64,000 nt of DNA, taken from assembly GCF_001553685.1 (NCBI RefSeq), contig NZ_CP014264.1:1496001-1560000 (forward strand), read 5' to 3'. Source of the DNA: Streptococcus sp. oral taxon 431. Its GTDB lineage: Bacteria; Bacillota; Bacilli; Lactobacillales; Streptococcaceae. This document shows, in pieces, positions 56,565 through 64,000 of this stretch. Each line of letters begins with the position of its first letter. The first letter of the stretch is position 1. The notes beneath the pieces were generated by a model. It searched no databases. It saw only the letters and a list, made by a program, of their open reading frames with translations, and was not told the origin of the DNA. Both the position numbers and the translations under genes were made by a program.

Positions 56565-56894
56565 ATGGAAGACAAAGAACTAATTTTAGAAGCTTATCAA
56601 CTCATTTCCGAGTTAAATAAAGCCTATCAGACCTGCAAACAAGGATTGCCTGATGATATACGCTTGCAGCAAAATATTGACGAGCTTCTCAATCAACTCA
56701 AAAAGGCTGAGAAAGTAGACAACGCCATCTTAATTGAACTGGAATCTTTTTACCAACGGACTAGTCTTTTGATTGGACTTGGTTCACTGAAATTAAATGA
56801 CCAAGCCCGCACTGCTTGGCGAAACTATGACAAATTCCACTACGATCAAGTAAAGCACGTTTTGACACTCTGTGGACCTGTTTTTGGTTTTTAA
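56565..56894 (+). CDS. Small helical protein of unknown function
   Basis: 109 aa, acidic in its first half and helical throughout (ELILEAYQLISELNKAYQTC, LQQNIDELLNQLKKAEKV, LIELESFYQRTSLLIGL). No signal peptide or clear membrane helix. The AGGAGG site is strong. I do not recognise the family. A separate promoter at 56920 starts the next transcript. Confidence 0.75.
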   Translation: MEDKELILEAYQLISELNKAYQTCKQGLPDDIRLQQNIDELLNQLKKAEKVDNAILIELESFYQRTSLLIGLGSLKLNDQARTAWRNYDKFHYDQVKHVLTLCGPVFGF

Positions 56895-56919
56895 AAATAG
56901 AGGATTTTCTGGCTTAATC

Positions 56920-56948
56920 TTGACAAAGTTTCTCAAAAAGAGTATGAT
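56920..56948 (+). promoter_or_regulatory. SigA promoter of the ABC-F leader
   Basis: TTGACA (56920-56925) and TATGAT (56943-56948), 17-nt spacer. Confidence 0.8.
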
Positions 56949-56979
56949 GATTGCAACAATACTCGGAGGTAAGGGAGAC

Positions 56980-56991
56980 ATGAACAACTAA
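56980..56991 (+). CDS. Three-codon leader peptide (Met-Asn-Asn)
   Basis: ATG AAC AAC TAA, preceded by GGAGG (56965-56969) and AAGGGAG (56971-56977). The stop codon overlaps the first base of the terminator stem. Its position between promoter and terminator fits a ribosome-sensing attenuator; translation is inferred. Confidence 0.55.
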   Translation: MNN

Positions 56992-57035
56992 GTCTATCAA
57001 ATAAAGAAACTTTATTTAGTAGATTTTGTTTTTGT
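56991..57035 (+). terminator. Attenuator terminator upstream of the ABC-F gene
   Basis: AGTCTATCAAATAAAG (56991-57006) pairs with CTTTATTTAGTAGATT (57010-57025) with one mismatch, then TTGTTTTTG. The alternative pairing AGAC (56976-56979) with GTCT (56992-56995) would enclose the short reading frame. Confidence 0.78.
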
Positions 57036-57076
57036 CTCTTTTTGTGTGCTCTTTTATGCTCTTTTTCTGGCATTTT

Positions 57077-57183
57077 ATACTCAATGAAAATCAAAGAGCA
57101 AACTAGGAAGCTAGCCGCAAGCTGTACTTGAGTACGGTAAGGCGACGCTGACGTGGTTTGAATTTGATTTTCGAAGAGTATTA
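57077..57183. repeat. BOX-type element, inverted, in the ABC-F leader
   Basis: The mirror image of the other copies: ATACTCAATGAAAATCAAAG, GCAAACTAGGAAGCTAGC, CGGTAAGGCGACGCTGACGT and TTTGATTTTCGAAGAGTATT. It separates the attenuator from the ABC-F reading frame. Confidence 0.9.
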
Positions 57184-57272
57184 ATAGAGTTTTTTTGACA
57201 TAGACATTGGCTCTACTAGGTAAAGTAGAGCTTTTTGTTATGCAATATGGACATTCTAGAAAGGGCAACAAA

Positions 57273-58799
57273 ATGATAAAAATCAATCATCTAACCATTA
57301 CACAAAACAAAGATCTCCGAGATCTTGTATCTGACCTAACCATGACTATCCAAGACGGGGAGAAGGTTGCTATTATTGGGGAAGAAGGAAATGGCAAATC
57401 AACCTTGCTTCGAGCTTTAATGGGGGAAAGATTAGCTGATTTCACTATCAGAGGAGAAATCCAATCTGACCTTCAGTCCCTGGCCTACATTCCCCAACAC
57501 CTCCCTGAAGAACTGAAGATAAAATCTCTACAGGACTACTTCTTTTTAGAGTCTGCTGATTTGGACTACAGTATTCTCTATCGTTTAGCTGAGGAATTGC
57601 AATTTGATAGCAGTCGTTTTGCTAGTGACCAAGAGATAGGTAGCCTATCGGGTGGTGAAGCTTTGAAAATTCAGCTCATCCATGAATTGGCTAAGCCCTT
57701 TGAGATTCTATTTTTAGATGAACCTTCAAATGACCTGGACCTTGAGACAGTTAATTGGCTAAAAAAGCAGGTTCAGAAGATTGGGCAGACCGTTATTTTC
57801 ATTTCTCATGATGAAGACTTCCTCTCTCAAACGGCAGACACCATTATCCACTTGCGACTGGTCAAGCATCGGAAGGAGGCTGAAACCCTAGTCGAGCACT
57901 TAGATTATGATCGCTATAGTGAGCAGAGAAAGGCTAATTTTGCAAGACAAAGTCAGCAAGCTGCTAACGACCAGAGAGCCTATGACAAAACCATGGAAAA
58001 ACATCGCCGAGTTAAGCAAAATGTAGAAAATACCTTGCGAAACACTAAAAATGATGTTGCCGGGCGCCTACTGGCTAAAAAGATGAAAAATGTTCTCTCT
58101 CAAGAAAAACGCTTTGAAAAGGAAGCTCAGTCCATGACCCAAAAGCCACTTGAAGAGGAAGAAATCCAACTTTTCTTTTCAGATATAGAGCCATTAGCTG
58201 CTTCAAAAGTCTTGGTTCGACTGGAAAATGAGACTTTATCCATTGGCCAGCGTGTTTTAGCTCAAGGGCTACAATTAACTGTCCGTGGTCAAGAAAAAAT
58301 CGGTATCATCGGGCCAAATGGTGTTGGCAAATCCACTCTGTTAGGCAAGTTGCAGCAACTACTAAGCGACAAAAGAGAGATTTCGCTTGGATTTATGCCA
58401 CAAGATTACCAAGAAACATTGAATTTGGATCTATCTCCAGTAGAATTTCTTAGCCAGACTGGACACAAAGAGGAATTACAGAAAATCCAATCTCACTTAG
58501 CTAGCCTCAACTTCAGCTATCCAGAGATGCACCACCATATCCGCTCATTATCGGGCGGTCAACAAGGTAAACTTCTTCTTTTGAATTTAGTGCTGCGAAA
58601 ACCAAATTTTCTCCTTCTGGATGAACCCACACGAAATTTTTCTCCAACTTCTCAACCAGAAATCAGAAAACTCTTTGCCAATTATCCCGGTGGTCTGGTT
58701 ACTGTTTCGCATGATCGACGTTTCTTAAAAGAAGTCTGTACGAATATCTATCGTTTGACAGAACATGGTTTGGAAATAGTTGATTTACAAGATTTATAA
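57273..58799 (+). CDS. ABC-F ATPase of the resistance-like (Msr/Lsa) type
   Basis: 508 aa from the ATG at 57273 (AAAGGG upstream; an earlier start at 57207 lacks one). Two ATPase domains: GEEGNGKSTLLRAL and GPNGVGKSTLLGKL, signatures LSGGEALK and LSGGQQGK, Walker B LFLDEPSNDLD and LLLDEPTRNFSP. The NFSP variant in the second domain is common in ribosome-protection ABC-F proteins. The linker (about 215-300) is highly charged. No membrane helices. A leader attenuator upstream suggests induction by ribosome-targeting compounds. Resistance itself is not shown. Confidence 0.88.
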   Translation: MIKINHLTITQNKDLRDLVSDLTMTIQDGEKVAIIGEEGNGKSTLLRALMGERLADFTIRGEIQSDLQSLAYIPQHLPEELKIKSLQDYFFLESADLDYSILYRLAEELQFDSSRFASDQEIGSLSGGEALKIQLIHELAKPFEILFLDEPSNDLDLETVNWLKKQVQKIGQTVIFISHDEDFLSQTADTIIHLRLVKHRKEAETLVEHLDYDRYSEQRKANFARQSQQAANDQRAYDKTMEKHRRVKQNVENTLRNTKNDVAGRLLAKKMKNVLSQEKRFEKEAQSMTQKPLEEEEIQLFFSDIEPLAASKVLVRLENETLSIGQRVLAQGLQLTVRGQEKIGIIGPNGVGKSTLLGKLQQLLSDKREISLGFMPQDYQETLNLDLSPVEFLSQTGHKEELQKIQSHLASLNFSYPEMHHHIRSLSGGQQGKLLLLNLVLRKPNFLLLDEPTRNFSPTSQPEIRKLFANYPGGLVTVSHDRRFLKEVCTNIYRLTEHGLEIVDLQDL

Positions 58800-58813
58800 C
58801 TGTAGAAAATAGC

Positions 58814-58845
58814 AAACATCCAGAGGAAAATCTCTGGATGTTTTT
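58814..58845. terminator. Bidirectional terminator between the ABC-F gene and htpX
   Basis: ACATCCAGAG, loop GAAAAT, CTCTGGATGT and TTTTT; overlaps the last bases of htpX. Confidence 0.85.
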
Positions 58846-59743
58846 ACATATGTTTCAGACGCTCAATCCGTTCTGAGATTGGCGGATGGGTATAGAAGAG
58901 TTTTTGCAACCCACCTCGTTTTTGAGGATCGTTGATGTAAAGTGCACTGCTAGCATCATCTACATGACGGCTCATGGGTTTACTATTGTCCAACTTACGT
59001 AGAGCATTAATCATCCCTTGAGGATTACGAGTCAACTCCACACTGGAAGCATCTGCTAAAAATTCTCGTTGACGAGAGATGGCTAGTTGTACCAAGGTTG
59101 CTGCTAGGGGAGCCAAAACAATTGCTAGGAGAGAAACAACTAGCATAATAATTTCAAGTCCACCACTATCACGGTCATCACTTCTACGACCACGACCTGC
59201 ACCACCCCACCACATCATGCGTCCAGCCATACTTGATAAAAGCGTAATGGCACTGGCAAGGGCAACCGCGATAGTAGAAATACGAATATCATAGTTACGA
59301 ATGTGACTGACTTCATGACCTATAACCGCTTCTAACTCTTCACGATTCATAACCGCTAAGAGTCCTGAAGTTGCGGCTACAGCTGCATTTTGGGGATTTG
59401 AACCCGTAGCAAAGGCATTTAAACTAGCATCATCGATGATAAAGACACGTGGCATAGGGATTTGCGCCACCATAGCCATATCTTCCACAACATGATAGAG
59501 GGTTGGTGCAGTCTGCTCATTCACCTCACGCGCACCATTCATACTCATGACTATCTCTGTTGATTGAAAAATCATGGACAAGGCATAGATAAAGCCGATA
59601 ATCAGAGCGATAACTAAGCCACCAAGACCAGATCGCATAAAGAGATAACCAACTGCATATCCAACCAAAGCCAAAAGTAAAAAGAATACTAGTAGTAAAA
59701 TCCAAGTTCTTCGCTTATTACTCGCGATTTGATCATACAACAT
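58844..59743 (-). CDS. htpX: Membrane zinc metalloprotease HtpX
   Basis: 299 aa from the ATG at 59743, the usual length; a GTG 9 nt upstream overlaps lemA. Two N-terminal helices (about 16-60), the zinc motif in [14 protein letters not shown] (near 140), two more helices, and the third zinc ligand Glu in [16 protein letters not shown]. It degrades damaged membrane proteins. Starts 1 nt after lemA. Confidence 0.94.
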   Translation of the reverse strand: MLYDQIASNKRRTWILLLVFFLLLALVGYAVGYLFMRSGLGGLVIALIIGFIYALSMIFQSTEIVMSMNGAREVNEQTAPTLYHVVEDMAMVAQIPMPRVFIIDDASLNAFATGSNPQNAAVAATSGLLAVMNREELEAVIGHEVSHIRNYDIRISTIAVALASAITLLSSMAGRMMWWGGAGRGRRSDDRDSGGLEIIMLVVSLLAIVLAPLAATLVQLAISRQREFLADASSVELTRNPQGMINALRKLDNSKPMSRHVDDASSALYINDPQKRGGLQKLFYTHPPISERIERLKHM

Positions 59744-59744
59744 C

Positions 59745-60308
59745 CTAGTCACCTAAACCACTAAAATCAACCTTTGGTACTGCCTTTTCTTCTTCAGGAG
59801 TCTGAAGGAAATCAGCCACTTTAAAACCAAAGAGTCCAGCAACTAGGTTGCTAGGGAAAGTTTCCAATTTAACATTATAGTTGCTAACAACACTATTATA
59901 AAGTTGGCGAGAGTAAGAAATTTTATTTTCAGTATTGGTCAACTCCTCTTGCAATTGTGCAAAGTTGCCACTCGCTTTTAGGTCTGGATAATTTTCTGCA
60001 ACAGCAAAAATTCCTGATACTTGGCGTGAAAGGGCATCACTAGCTTTCATAGCTTCTGCCGGTGATGTTGCAGCGGCTACTTGATTGCGAAGCTCTGCAA
60101 CTCTTTCAAGTGTTGAACCTTCATACTTTGCATATCCCTTTACAGTCTCAATCAAGTTTGGCAAGAGATCGTTACGACGTTTCAACTGAACATCAATCTG
60201 ACTCCATGCCTCCTTAGTTTGCATGCGATTTTTAACCAAACCGTTATAACTAACAATTACGAAAGTAACAATAAGAGCAAGAACTCCAAGAATAATCCAA
60301 GTCATCAT
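59745..60308 (-). CDS. lemA: LemA-family protein
   Basis: 187 aa. One N-terminal helix (about 3-22) leading into a helical domain ([46 protein letters not shown]). LemA and HtpX are found together across many bacteria; a joint quality-control role is inferred. Confidence 0.93.
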   Translation of the reverse strand: MMTWIILGVLALIVTFVIVSYNGLVKNRMQTKEAWSQIDVQLKRRNDLLPNLIETVKGYAKYEGSTLERVAELRNQVAAATSPAEAMKASDALSRQVSGIFAVAENYPDLKASGNFAQLQEELTNTENKISYSRQLYNSVVSNYNVKLETFPSNLVAGLFGFKVADFLQTPEEEKAVPKVDFSGLGD

Positions 60309-60338
60309 ATAATTCCTTTCTGCTTTTAGATTAGTACC

Positions 60339-60372
60339 AGTATATCAAATTTCCATCTTTTTGTGGTAAAAT
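60339..60372. promoter_or_regulatory. Divergent extended -10 promoters of lemA and rsmG
   Basis: Minus-strand TGATATACT with TATACT at 60339-60344 serves lemA-htpX; plus-strand TGGTAAAAT with TAAAAT at 60367-60372 serves rsmG. Confidence 0.6.
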
Positions 60373-60399
60373 AAGATGATACTAAAGAAGGAAACTACT

Positions 60400-61113
60400 A
60401 TGAAACCAGAAACATTTTATCAACTACTAGCTGAACAAAATATCCATCTTTCTGACCAGCAAAAAGTTCAATTTGAGCGTTATTTTGAACTCTTGGTCGA
60501 ATGGAATGAAAAAATCAACCTAACTGCTATTACAGAAAAAGAAGAAGTCTATCTCAAACACTTCTATGATTCCATCGCTCCTATTTTACAGGGATTGATT
60601 GAAAACCAGCCCATTAAACTCTTAGACATTGGTGCTGGAGCAGGTTTTCCTAGCCTCCCTATGAAGATTCTCTATCCTCAGCTAGATGTGACCATTATTG
60701 ATTCCCTTAATAAACGAATTAACTTTCTGAATCTATTAGCCCAAGAACTAGGCTTAGAAAATGTTCACTTCTATCATGGACGTGCCGAAGATTTTGCCCA
60801 AGATAAGAATTTCCGTGCTCAGTTTGATATCGTTACAGCTCGTGCTGTTGCCCGTATGCAGGTCTTGTCCGAGTTGACTATTCCCTACTTAAAAGTCGGT
60901 GGAAAATTGCTAGCACTGAAGGCTAGCAATGCCCCAGAGGAATTAACTGAGGCTAAAAATGCCCTTAACCTTCTCTTTAGTAAGGTTGAAGATAATCTCA
61001 GTTACACACTTCCTAACGGAGACCCTCGCTACATTACTATTGTAGAAAAGAAAAAAGAAACTCCAAATAAATACCCAAGAAAGGCTGGCATGCCTAACAA
61101 ACGTCCACTTTAG
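60400..61113 (+). CDS. rsmG: 16S rRNA (guanine-527-N7)-methyltransferase
   Basis: 237 aa SAM-dependent enzyme (GidB). The SAM site is [20 protein letters not shown] (near 72), followed by [15 protein letters not shown] and the catalytic-face [14 protein letters not shown]. Loss gives low-level streptomycin resistance in many bacteria. ATG at 60400 has AAGGA upstream; a start 24 nt earlier is weaker. Confidence 0.96.
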   Translation: MKPETFYQLLAEQNIHLSDQQKVQFERYFELLVEWNEKINLTAITEKEEVYLKHFYDSIAPILQGLIENQPIKLLDIGAGAGFPSLPMKILYPQLDVTIIDSLNKRINFLNLLAQELGLENVHFYHGRAEDFAQDKNFRAQFDIVTARAVARMQVLSELTIPYLKVGGKLLALKASNAPEELTEAKNALNLLFSKVEDNLSYTLPNGDPRYITIVEKKKETPNKYPRKAGMPNKRPL

Positions 61114-61136
61114 AAAAATTAAAAATCTGCAAACTC

Positions 61137-61386
61137 ATACCTCGCTCTCTCATTTCAAGGCTCGGGAAAAAATGATATACAAAATCATACCTCGCTTTCT
61201 CGTTTCAAGGCTCGGGAAAAAATGATTTACAAAATCATACCTCGCTTTCTCGTTTCAAGGCTCGGGAAAAAATGATTTACAAAATCATGCCTCGCTCTCT
61301 CATTTCAAGGCTCGGGAAAAAATGATTTACAAAATCATACCTCGCTTTCTCATTTCAAGGCTCAGGAAAAAATGATTTACAAAATC
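61137..61386 (+). repeat. Five tandem copies of a 50-bp repeat
   Basis: Exact 50-bp period with unit starts at 61137, 61187, 61237, 61287 and 61337. Each unit holds CTCGCT(C/T)TCTC, TTTCAAGGCTCGGG (CAGG in the last) and AAAAAATGATTTACAAAATC. The last part can fold (ATGATTT/AAATCAT), and in the final copy it runs into TTTTTTT. No spacers and no reading frame. Confidence 0.95.
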
Positions 61387-61404
61387 ATTTTTTTCTGCTA
61401 TACT
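61376..61404 (+). promoter_or_regulatory. Promoter of uraA, with its -35 in the last repeat
   Basis: TTTACA (61376-61381) and TATACT (61399-61404), 17-nt spacer, with an extended TGC. Every repeat unit ends with a similar TTTACA, but only the last faces a -10 box. Confidence 0.65.
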
Positions 61405-61410
61405 ATCCTA

Positions 61411-61550
61411 AGCAAAGGTTTTTAATGTCATCCCGTGAGGTGACGAAGGCGCAGATCTATATAAAACTCTTTAAAACTTGATGAAGGAGTCTTGTTTTAG
61501 AGAGGTCTTACTCTGGGAGCCTATTGCTATAAAATAATGGGCTCTTTTTT
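61411..61550 (+). promoter_or_regulatory. PyrR attenuator in front of uraA
   Basis: GTCATCCCGTGAGGTGAC (about 61427-61444) followed by GAAGG is the PyrR-binding hairpin, with the same TCCCGTGAGG as before pyrR. The terminator GAGCCTATT, loop, AATGGGCTC and TTTTTT lies at 61517-61550. Confidence 0.88.
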
Positions 61551-61573
61551 GATGCCCAAAAAGTGAGGTATTT

Positions 61574-62857
61574 ATGAAACAGGAATCAACTGTTGATTTG
61601 CTTTTAGACGTTGACCAACGTCCTTCAGCTGGAAAGGGAATTCTTCTTAGCTTCCAGCACGTATTCGCCATGTTTGGTGCTACTATCTTGGTACCTTTAA
61701 TCTTGGGAATGCCTGTATCGGTTGCCCTTTTTGCATCAGGTGTAGGAACACTCATTTACATGGTTTGTACTGGCTTTAAAGTTCCAGTTTATTTGGGTTC
61801 TTCTTTCGCCTTTATCACAGCCATGTCACTTGCTATGAAAGAAATGGGTGGCGATGTATCTGCCGCTCAAACTGGGGTTATTCTTACAGGTTTTGTCTAT
61901 GTCCTTGTTGCTGCAAGTGTTCGCTTTGCAGGTACAAAGTGGATCGACAAACTCTTACCTCCAATCATTATCGGTCCTATGATCATCGTTATCGGTCTTG
62001 GACTTGCTAGTTCAGCTGTTACCAACGCTGGTCTTGTAGCGGACGGAAATTGGAAAAACGCTCTTGTAGCAGTTGTTACTTTCTTGATTGCTGCCTTTAT
62101 CAATACAAAAGGAAAAGGCTTCCTACGAATTATCCCATTCCTATTTGCCATTATCGGTGGTTACCTCTTTGCCCTAGCACTTGGATTGGTTGACTTCACT
62201 CCTGTTCTTGAAGCTAACTGGTTTGAAATCCCTGGTTTCTACCTACCATTCAATACAGGTGGTGCCTTCAAACAATACGACCTTTACTTCGGTCCTGAAA
62301 CAATTGCCATCCTACCAATCGCAATCGTAACCATTTCTGAACATATCGGAGACCACACCGTTCTAGGTCAAATCTGTGGACGCCAATTCTTGAAAGAACC
62401 AGGTCTTCACCGTACCCTTCTTGGTGATGGTATTGCAACATCTGTTTCTGCCTTCCTCGGTGGACCAGCCAATACAACCTACGGTGAAAATACAGGGGTT
62501 ATCGGAATGACTCGTATCGCTTCTGTCTCAGTTATCCGTAACGCTGCCTTTATCGCAATTGCCCTTAGCTTCCTTGGTAAATTCACTGCATTGATTTCAA
62601 CAATTCCAAACTCTGTACTTGGTGGTATGTCTATCCTTCTTTACGGGGTTATCGCAAGTAACGGTTTGAAAGTCTTGATCAAAGAACGTGTTGACTTCGG
62701 TCAGATGCGCAACCTTATCATCGCAAGTGCTATGTTGGTGCTTGGACTTGGTGGTGCTATCCTTAAACTTGGACCAGTTACCCTTTCAGGTACTGCCCTA
62801 TCAGCTATGACAGGTATCATCCTAAACTTGATCTTGCCATACGAAAACAAAGACTAA
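61574..62857 (+). CDS. uraA: Uracil permease
   Basis: 427 aa NCS2-family transporter with about fourteen helices. MFGATILVPLILGMPVSVAL, VYLGSSFAFI and the substrate-site motifs PETIAILPIAIVTISEHIGD and GGPANTTYGENTGVIGMTR match UraA. It imports uracil with protons. PyrR control ties it to the pyr operon. AGTGAGG precedes the ATG. Confidence 0.95.
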   Translation: MKQESTVDLLLDVDQRPSAGKGILLSFQHVFAMFGATILVPLILGMPVSVALFASGVGTLIYMVCTGFKVPVYLGSSFAFITAMSLAMKEMGGDVSAAQTGVILTGFVYVLVAASVRFAGTKWIDKLLPPIIIGPMIIVIGLGLASSAVTNAGLVADGNWKNALVAVVTFLIAAFINTKGKGFLRIIPFLFAIIGGYLFALALGLVDFTPVLEANWFEIPGFYLPFNTGGAFKQYDLYFGPETIAILPIAIVTISEHIGDHTVLGQICGRQFLKEPGLHRTLLGDGIATSVSAFLGGPANTTYGENTGVIGMTRIASVSVIRNAAFIAIALSFLGKFTALISTIPNSVLGGMSILLYGVIASNGLKVLIKERVDFGQMRNLIIASAMLVLGLGGAILKLGPVTLSGTALSAMTGIILNLILPYENKD

Positions 62858-62874
62858 TCCATATAGAATCAACA

Positions 62875-62909
62875 AGAGGTCGGGACCAAAAATCCCGACC
62901 TCGTTTTTA
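62875..62909 (+). terminator. Terminator of uraA
   Basis: GAGGTCGGGA, loop, TCCCGACCTC and GTTTTT. Confidence 0.92.
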
Positions 62910-62967
62910 TGAACAAGAAGCCTTTGATACAGTGACTCATTGGACTGTTGTCAAAAAGTTTGATTTC

Positions 62968-63727
62968 TTAATTTCCCCAAGCGATCAAAAGATACAAGAG
63001 ACTTGAACCAAACATATCTGCCAGAGCATACATGAGAAAAAATGGCAGTAAATTCTTGACTACATACTTGTACAAGAAATAATAAAAGAGACCATAAACA
63101 AGCCCAATCACCAAGGCCCAGAGTAAGCCTTGATAGGTATGGAAAGAAATCCGTATAATTACCGAGTAGACTAGAGCCAACCACTTGTGCTTTTCTTTTA
63201 CTGAAGTCAGTAAGCCTAAGAAGAAAAATTCTTCGTAAAAACCATTTAATAAAGCATAGCAAATCGCCATCGGCGTTAAAGCCATGAATTTTCGAATGAT
63301 TTCCATAGGGTCTATAAAAAGGAAGCAGTTAGGGGTTGAAGTAGTTATACTCACCACTAAGGGTTGTAATGATATCACCAAAGATACCAACTACAGCAAA
63401 GATAAGGGGAATCCAAATTAAAACAGACCAGCTCCAACGTATAGGAAGCTGTTTAAAATCATAATTTCGAATCACAAGATAAAGGAAGGTAATCCCTAAC
63501 ATCATCAATTGAAAATTGAAATTACTAGAATAAGCTGCCCCATCACTTGCTAGATTTGTCGTAGTTTCTGCGACGCTAGTAAGAGTTGAGGGCGATAAAC
63601 TCTCCATAAATCGTTGAGTAGAACGAATGATAAACTCTCCAAACATTAAAACAGTGATGATGAGGATATCGAACCATTTTAAGTATCTTAAAGGTTTAGC
63701 TGGATGAATACTTTGTAGCAAATTCAT
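62968..63727 (-). pseudogene. CPBP-family membrane protease gene with a frameshift
   Basis: The N-terminal frame (from ATG 63727, MNLLQSIHPAKPLRYLKWFD) stops at 63329 just after GEYNYFNP. The next frame continues with NCFLFIDPMEIIRKFMALTP and the CPBP stretch LLNGFYEEFFFLGLL through to 62968. Removing one C from the CCCC run near 63330-63335 joins them. The family usually has Arg after the Glu pair; here it is Leu, another sign of decay. Such proteins can act in bacteriocin self-immunity. A sequencing error cannot be ruled out. Confidence 0.72.
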
Positions 63728-63810
63728 ATTTCCTCCTTATCTTTAAATGTATGAATTGATTATAAACATTCATTCTTAAAGTTATATGAACCAACTTGCT
63801 GGAAGATTAA

Positions 63811-63838
63811 AAAACAGCCTTATCAAAGACTGTTTTAA
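63811..63838. terminator. Terminator
   Basis: AAAACAG, CTT, loop, AAG, CTGTTTT with T runs on both strands; closes the partial transporter gene on the minus strand. Confidence 0.7.
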
Positions 63839-63842
63839 TCCA

Positions 63843-64000
63843 TTAAACGGAATGATGTTTCTTTTCAAGCATTAAATCCTTCAATGAAATGATAGTCACG
63901 GCTAATAAAATCATTGCCATACCAAGAAAATCTACTGGATAAAAGATATCCCCCATAATCATGAAGGCAAAAAATACTGCCGAGATAGGCTCAATCGAAG
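63843..64000 (-). CDS. EamA/DMT-family transporter, C-terminal part (cut by window edge)
   Basis: 52 codons up to a TAA at 63843-63845. The peptide reads SIEPISAVFFAFMIMGD, then VDFLGMAMILLAVTIISLKD and a basic end. EPISA near the ninth helix and the last helix are typical of EamA drug/metabolite transporters. Substrate unknown. Confidence 0.75.
   Translation of the reverse strand, partial: SIEPISAVFFAFMIMGDIFYPVDFLGMAMILLAVTIISLKDLMLEKKHHSV

Noticed and set aside
61137..61386. CRISPR array
   Set aside because: The whole 50-bp unit repeats without unique spacers, and there are no cas genes in the window.

Overview
The window is low-GC, tightly packed chromosomal DNA of a mitis-group Streptococcus (S. 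mitis, S. oralis or S. infantis-like). Evidence: gene order shared with the pneumococcal chromosome (metG with a MacAB-like exporter, gor and bioY; pyrR-pyrB-carA-carB; ABC-F, htpX, lemA, rsmG and uraA), YSIRK/LPXTG surface proteins, and BOX-type repeats. Two very large surface glycosidases and an mntH gene set it apart from the usual pneumococcal layout. No prophage, plasmid, CRISPR array or intact insertion sequence was seen.

Layout. 1-6.6 kb: 5' end of metG, a three-gene MacAB-like exporter, glutathione reductase, biotin transporter bioY and a YdbC/PC4-like protein. 6.6-16.7 kb: translation and RNA genes (trmD, rimM, khpA, rpsP, rlmN) mixed with small conserved proteins, the SlrA lipoprotein isomerase, an ABC-F ATPase, and two broken genes (a mazG-like gene carrying a BOX element and a frameshifted gene). 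17-23.9 kb: aquaporin, an uncharacterised operon of two esterases plus an ATP-grasp ligase, then a cysteine desulfurase with thiI. 24-39.3 kb: two giant wall-anchored glycosidases side by side, a GH20+GH84 protein of 2742 aa and a GH101 protein of 2285 aa with a serine protease domain at its N-terminal end. 39.6-48.5 kb: ftsK, a HEAT-like protein, the fructose operon fruR-fruK-fruA, tRNA-Ser(GGA) and mntH. 48.9-55.2 kb: the pyrimidine operon pyrR-pyrB-carA-carB. 55.2-64 kb: nth, yceD, an ABC-F gene behind a leader-peptide attenuator, htpX-lemA, rsmG, a 50-bp tandem repeat array, PyrR-controlled uraA, a frameshifted CPBP protease gene and the 3' end of a DMT transporter gene.

How it fits together. 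The two surface enzymes look like a mucin and glycoprotein harvesting pair: GH20 and GH84 remove beta-linked N-acetylhexosamines, GH101 removes core-1 O-glycans, and the fused protease could cut the exposed peptide. Each has a candidate cre site just upstream, which suggests CcpA control. Pyrimidine genes are linked by RNA loops of the PyrR type before pyrR, carA, carB (twice) and uraA. The most notable regulatory finds are the ABC-F leader with a three-codon reading frame and terminator, the duplicated PyrR-like hairpins between carA and carB, and the repeated palindromes in front of mntH.
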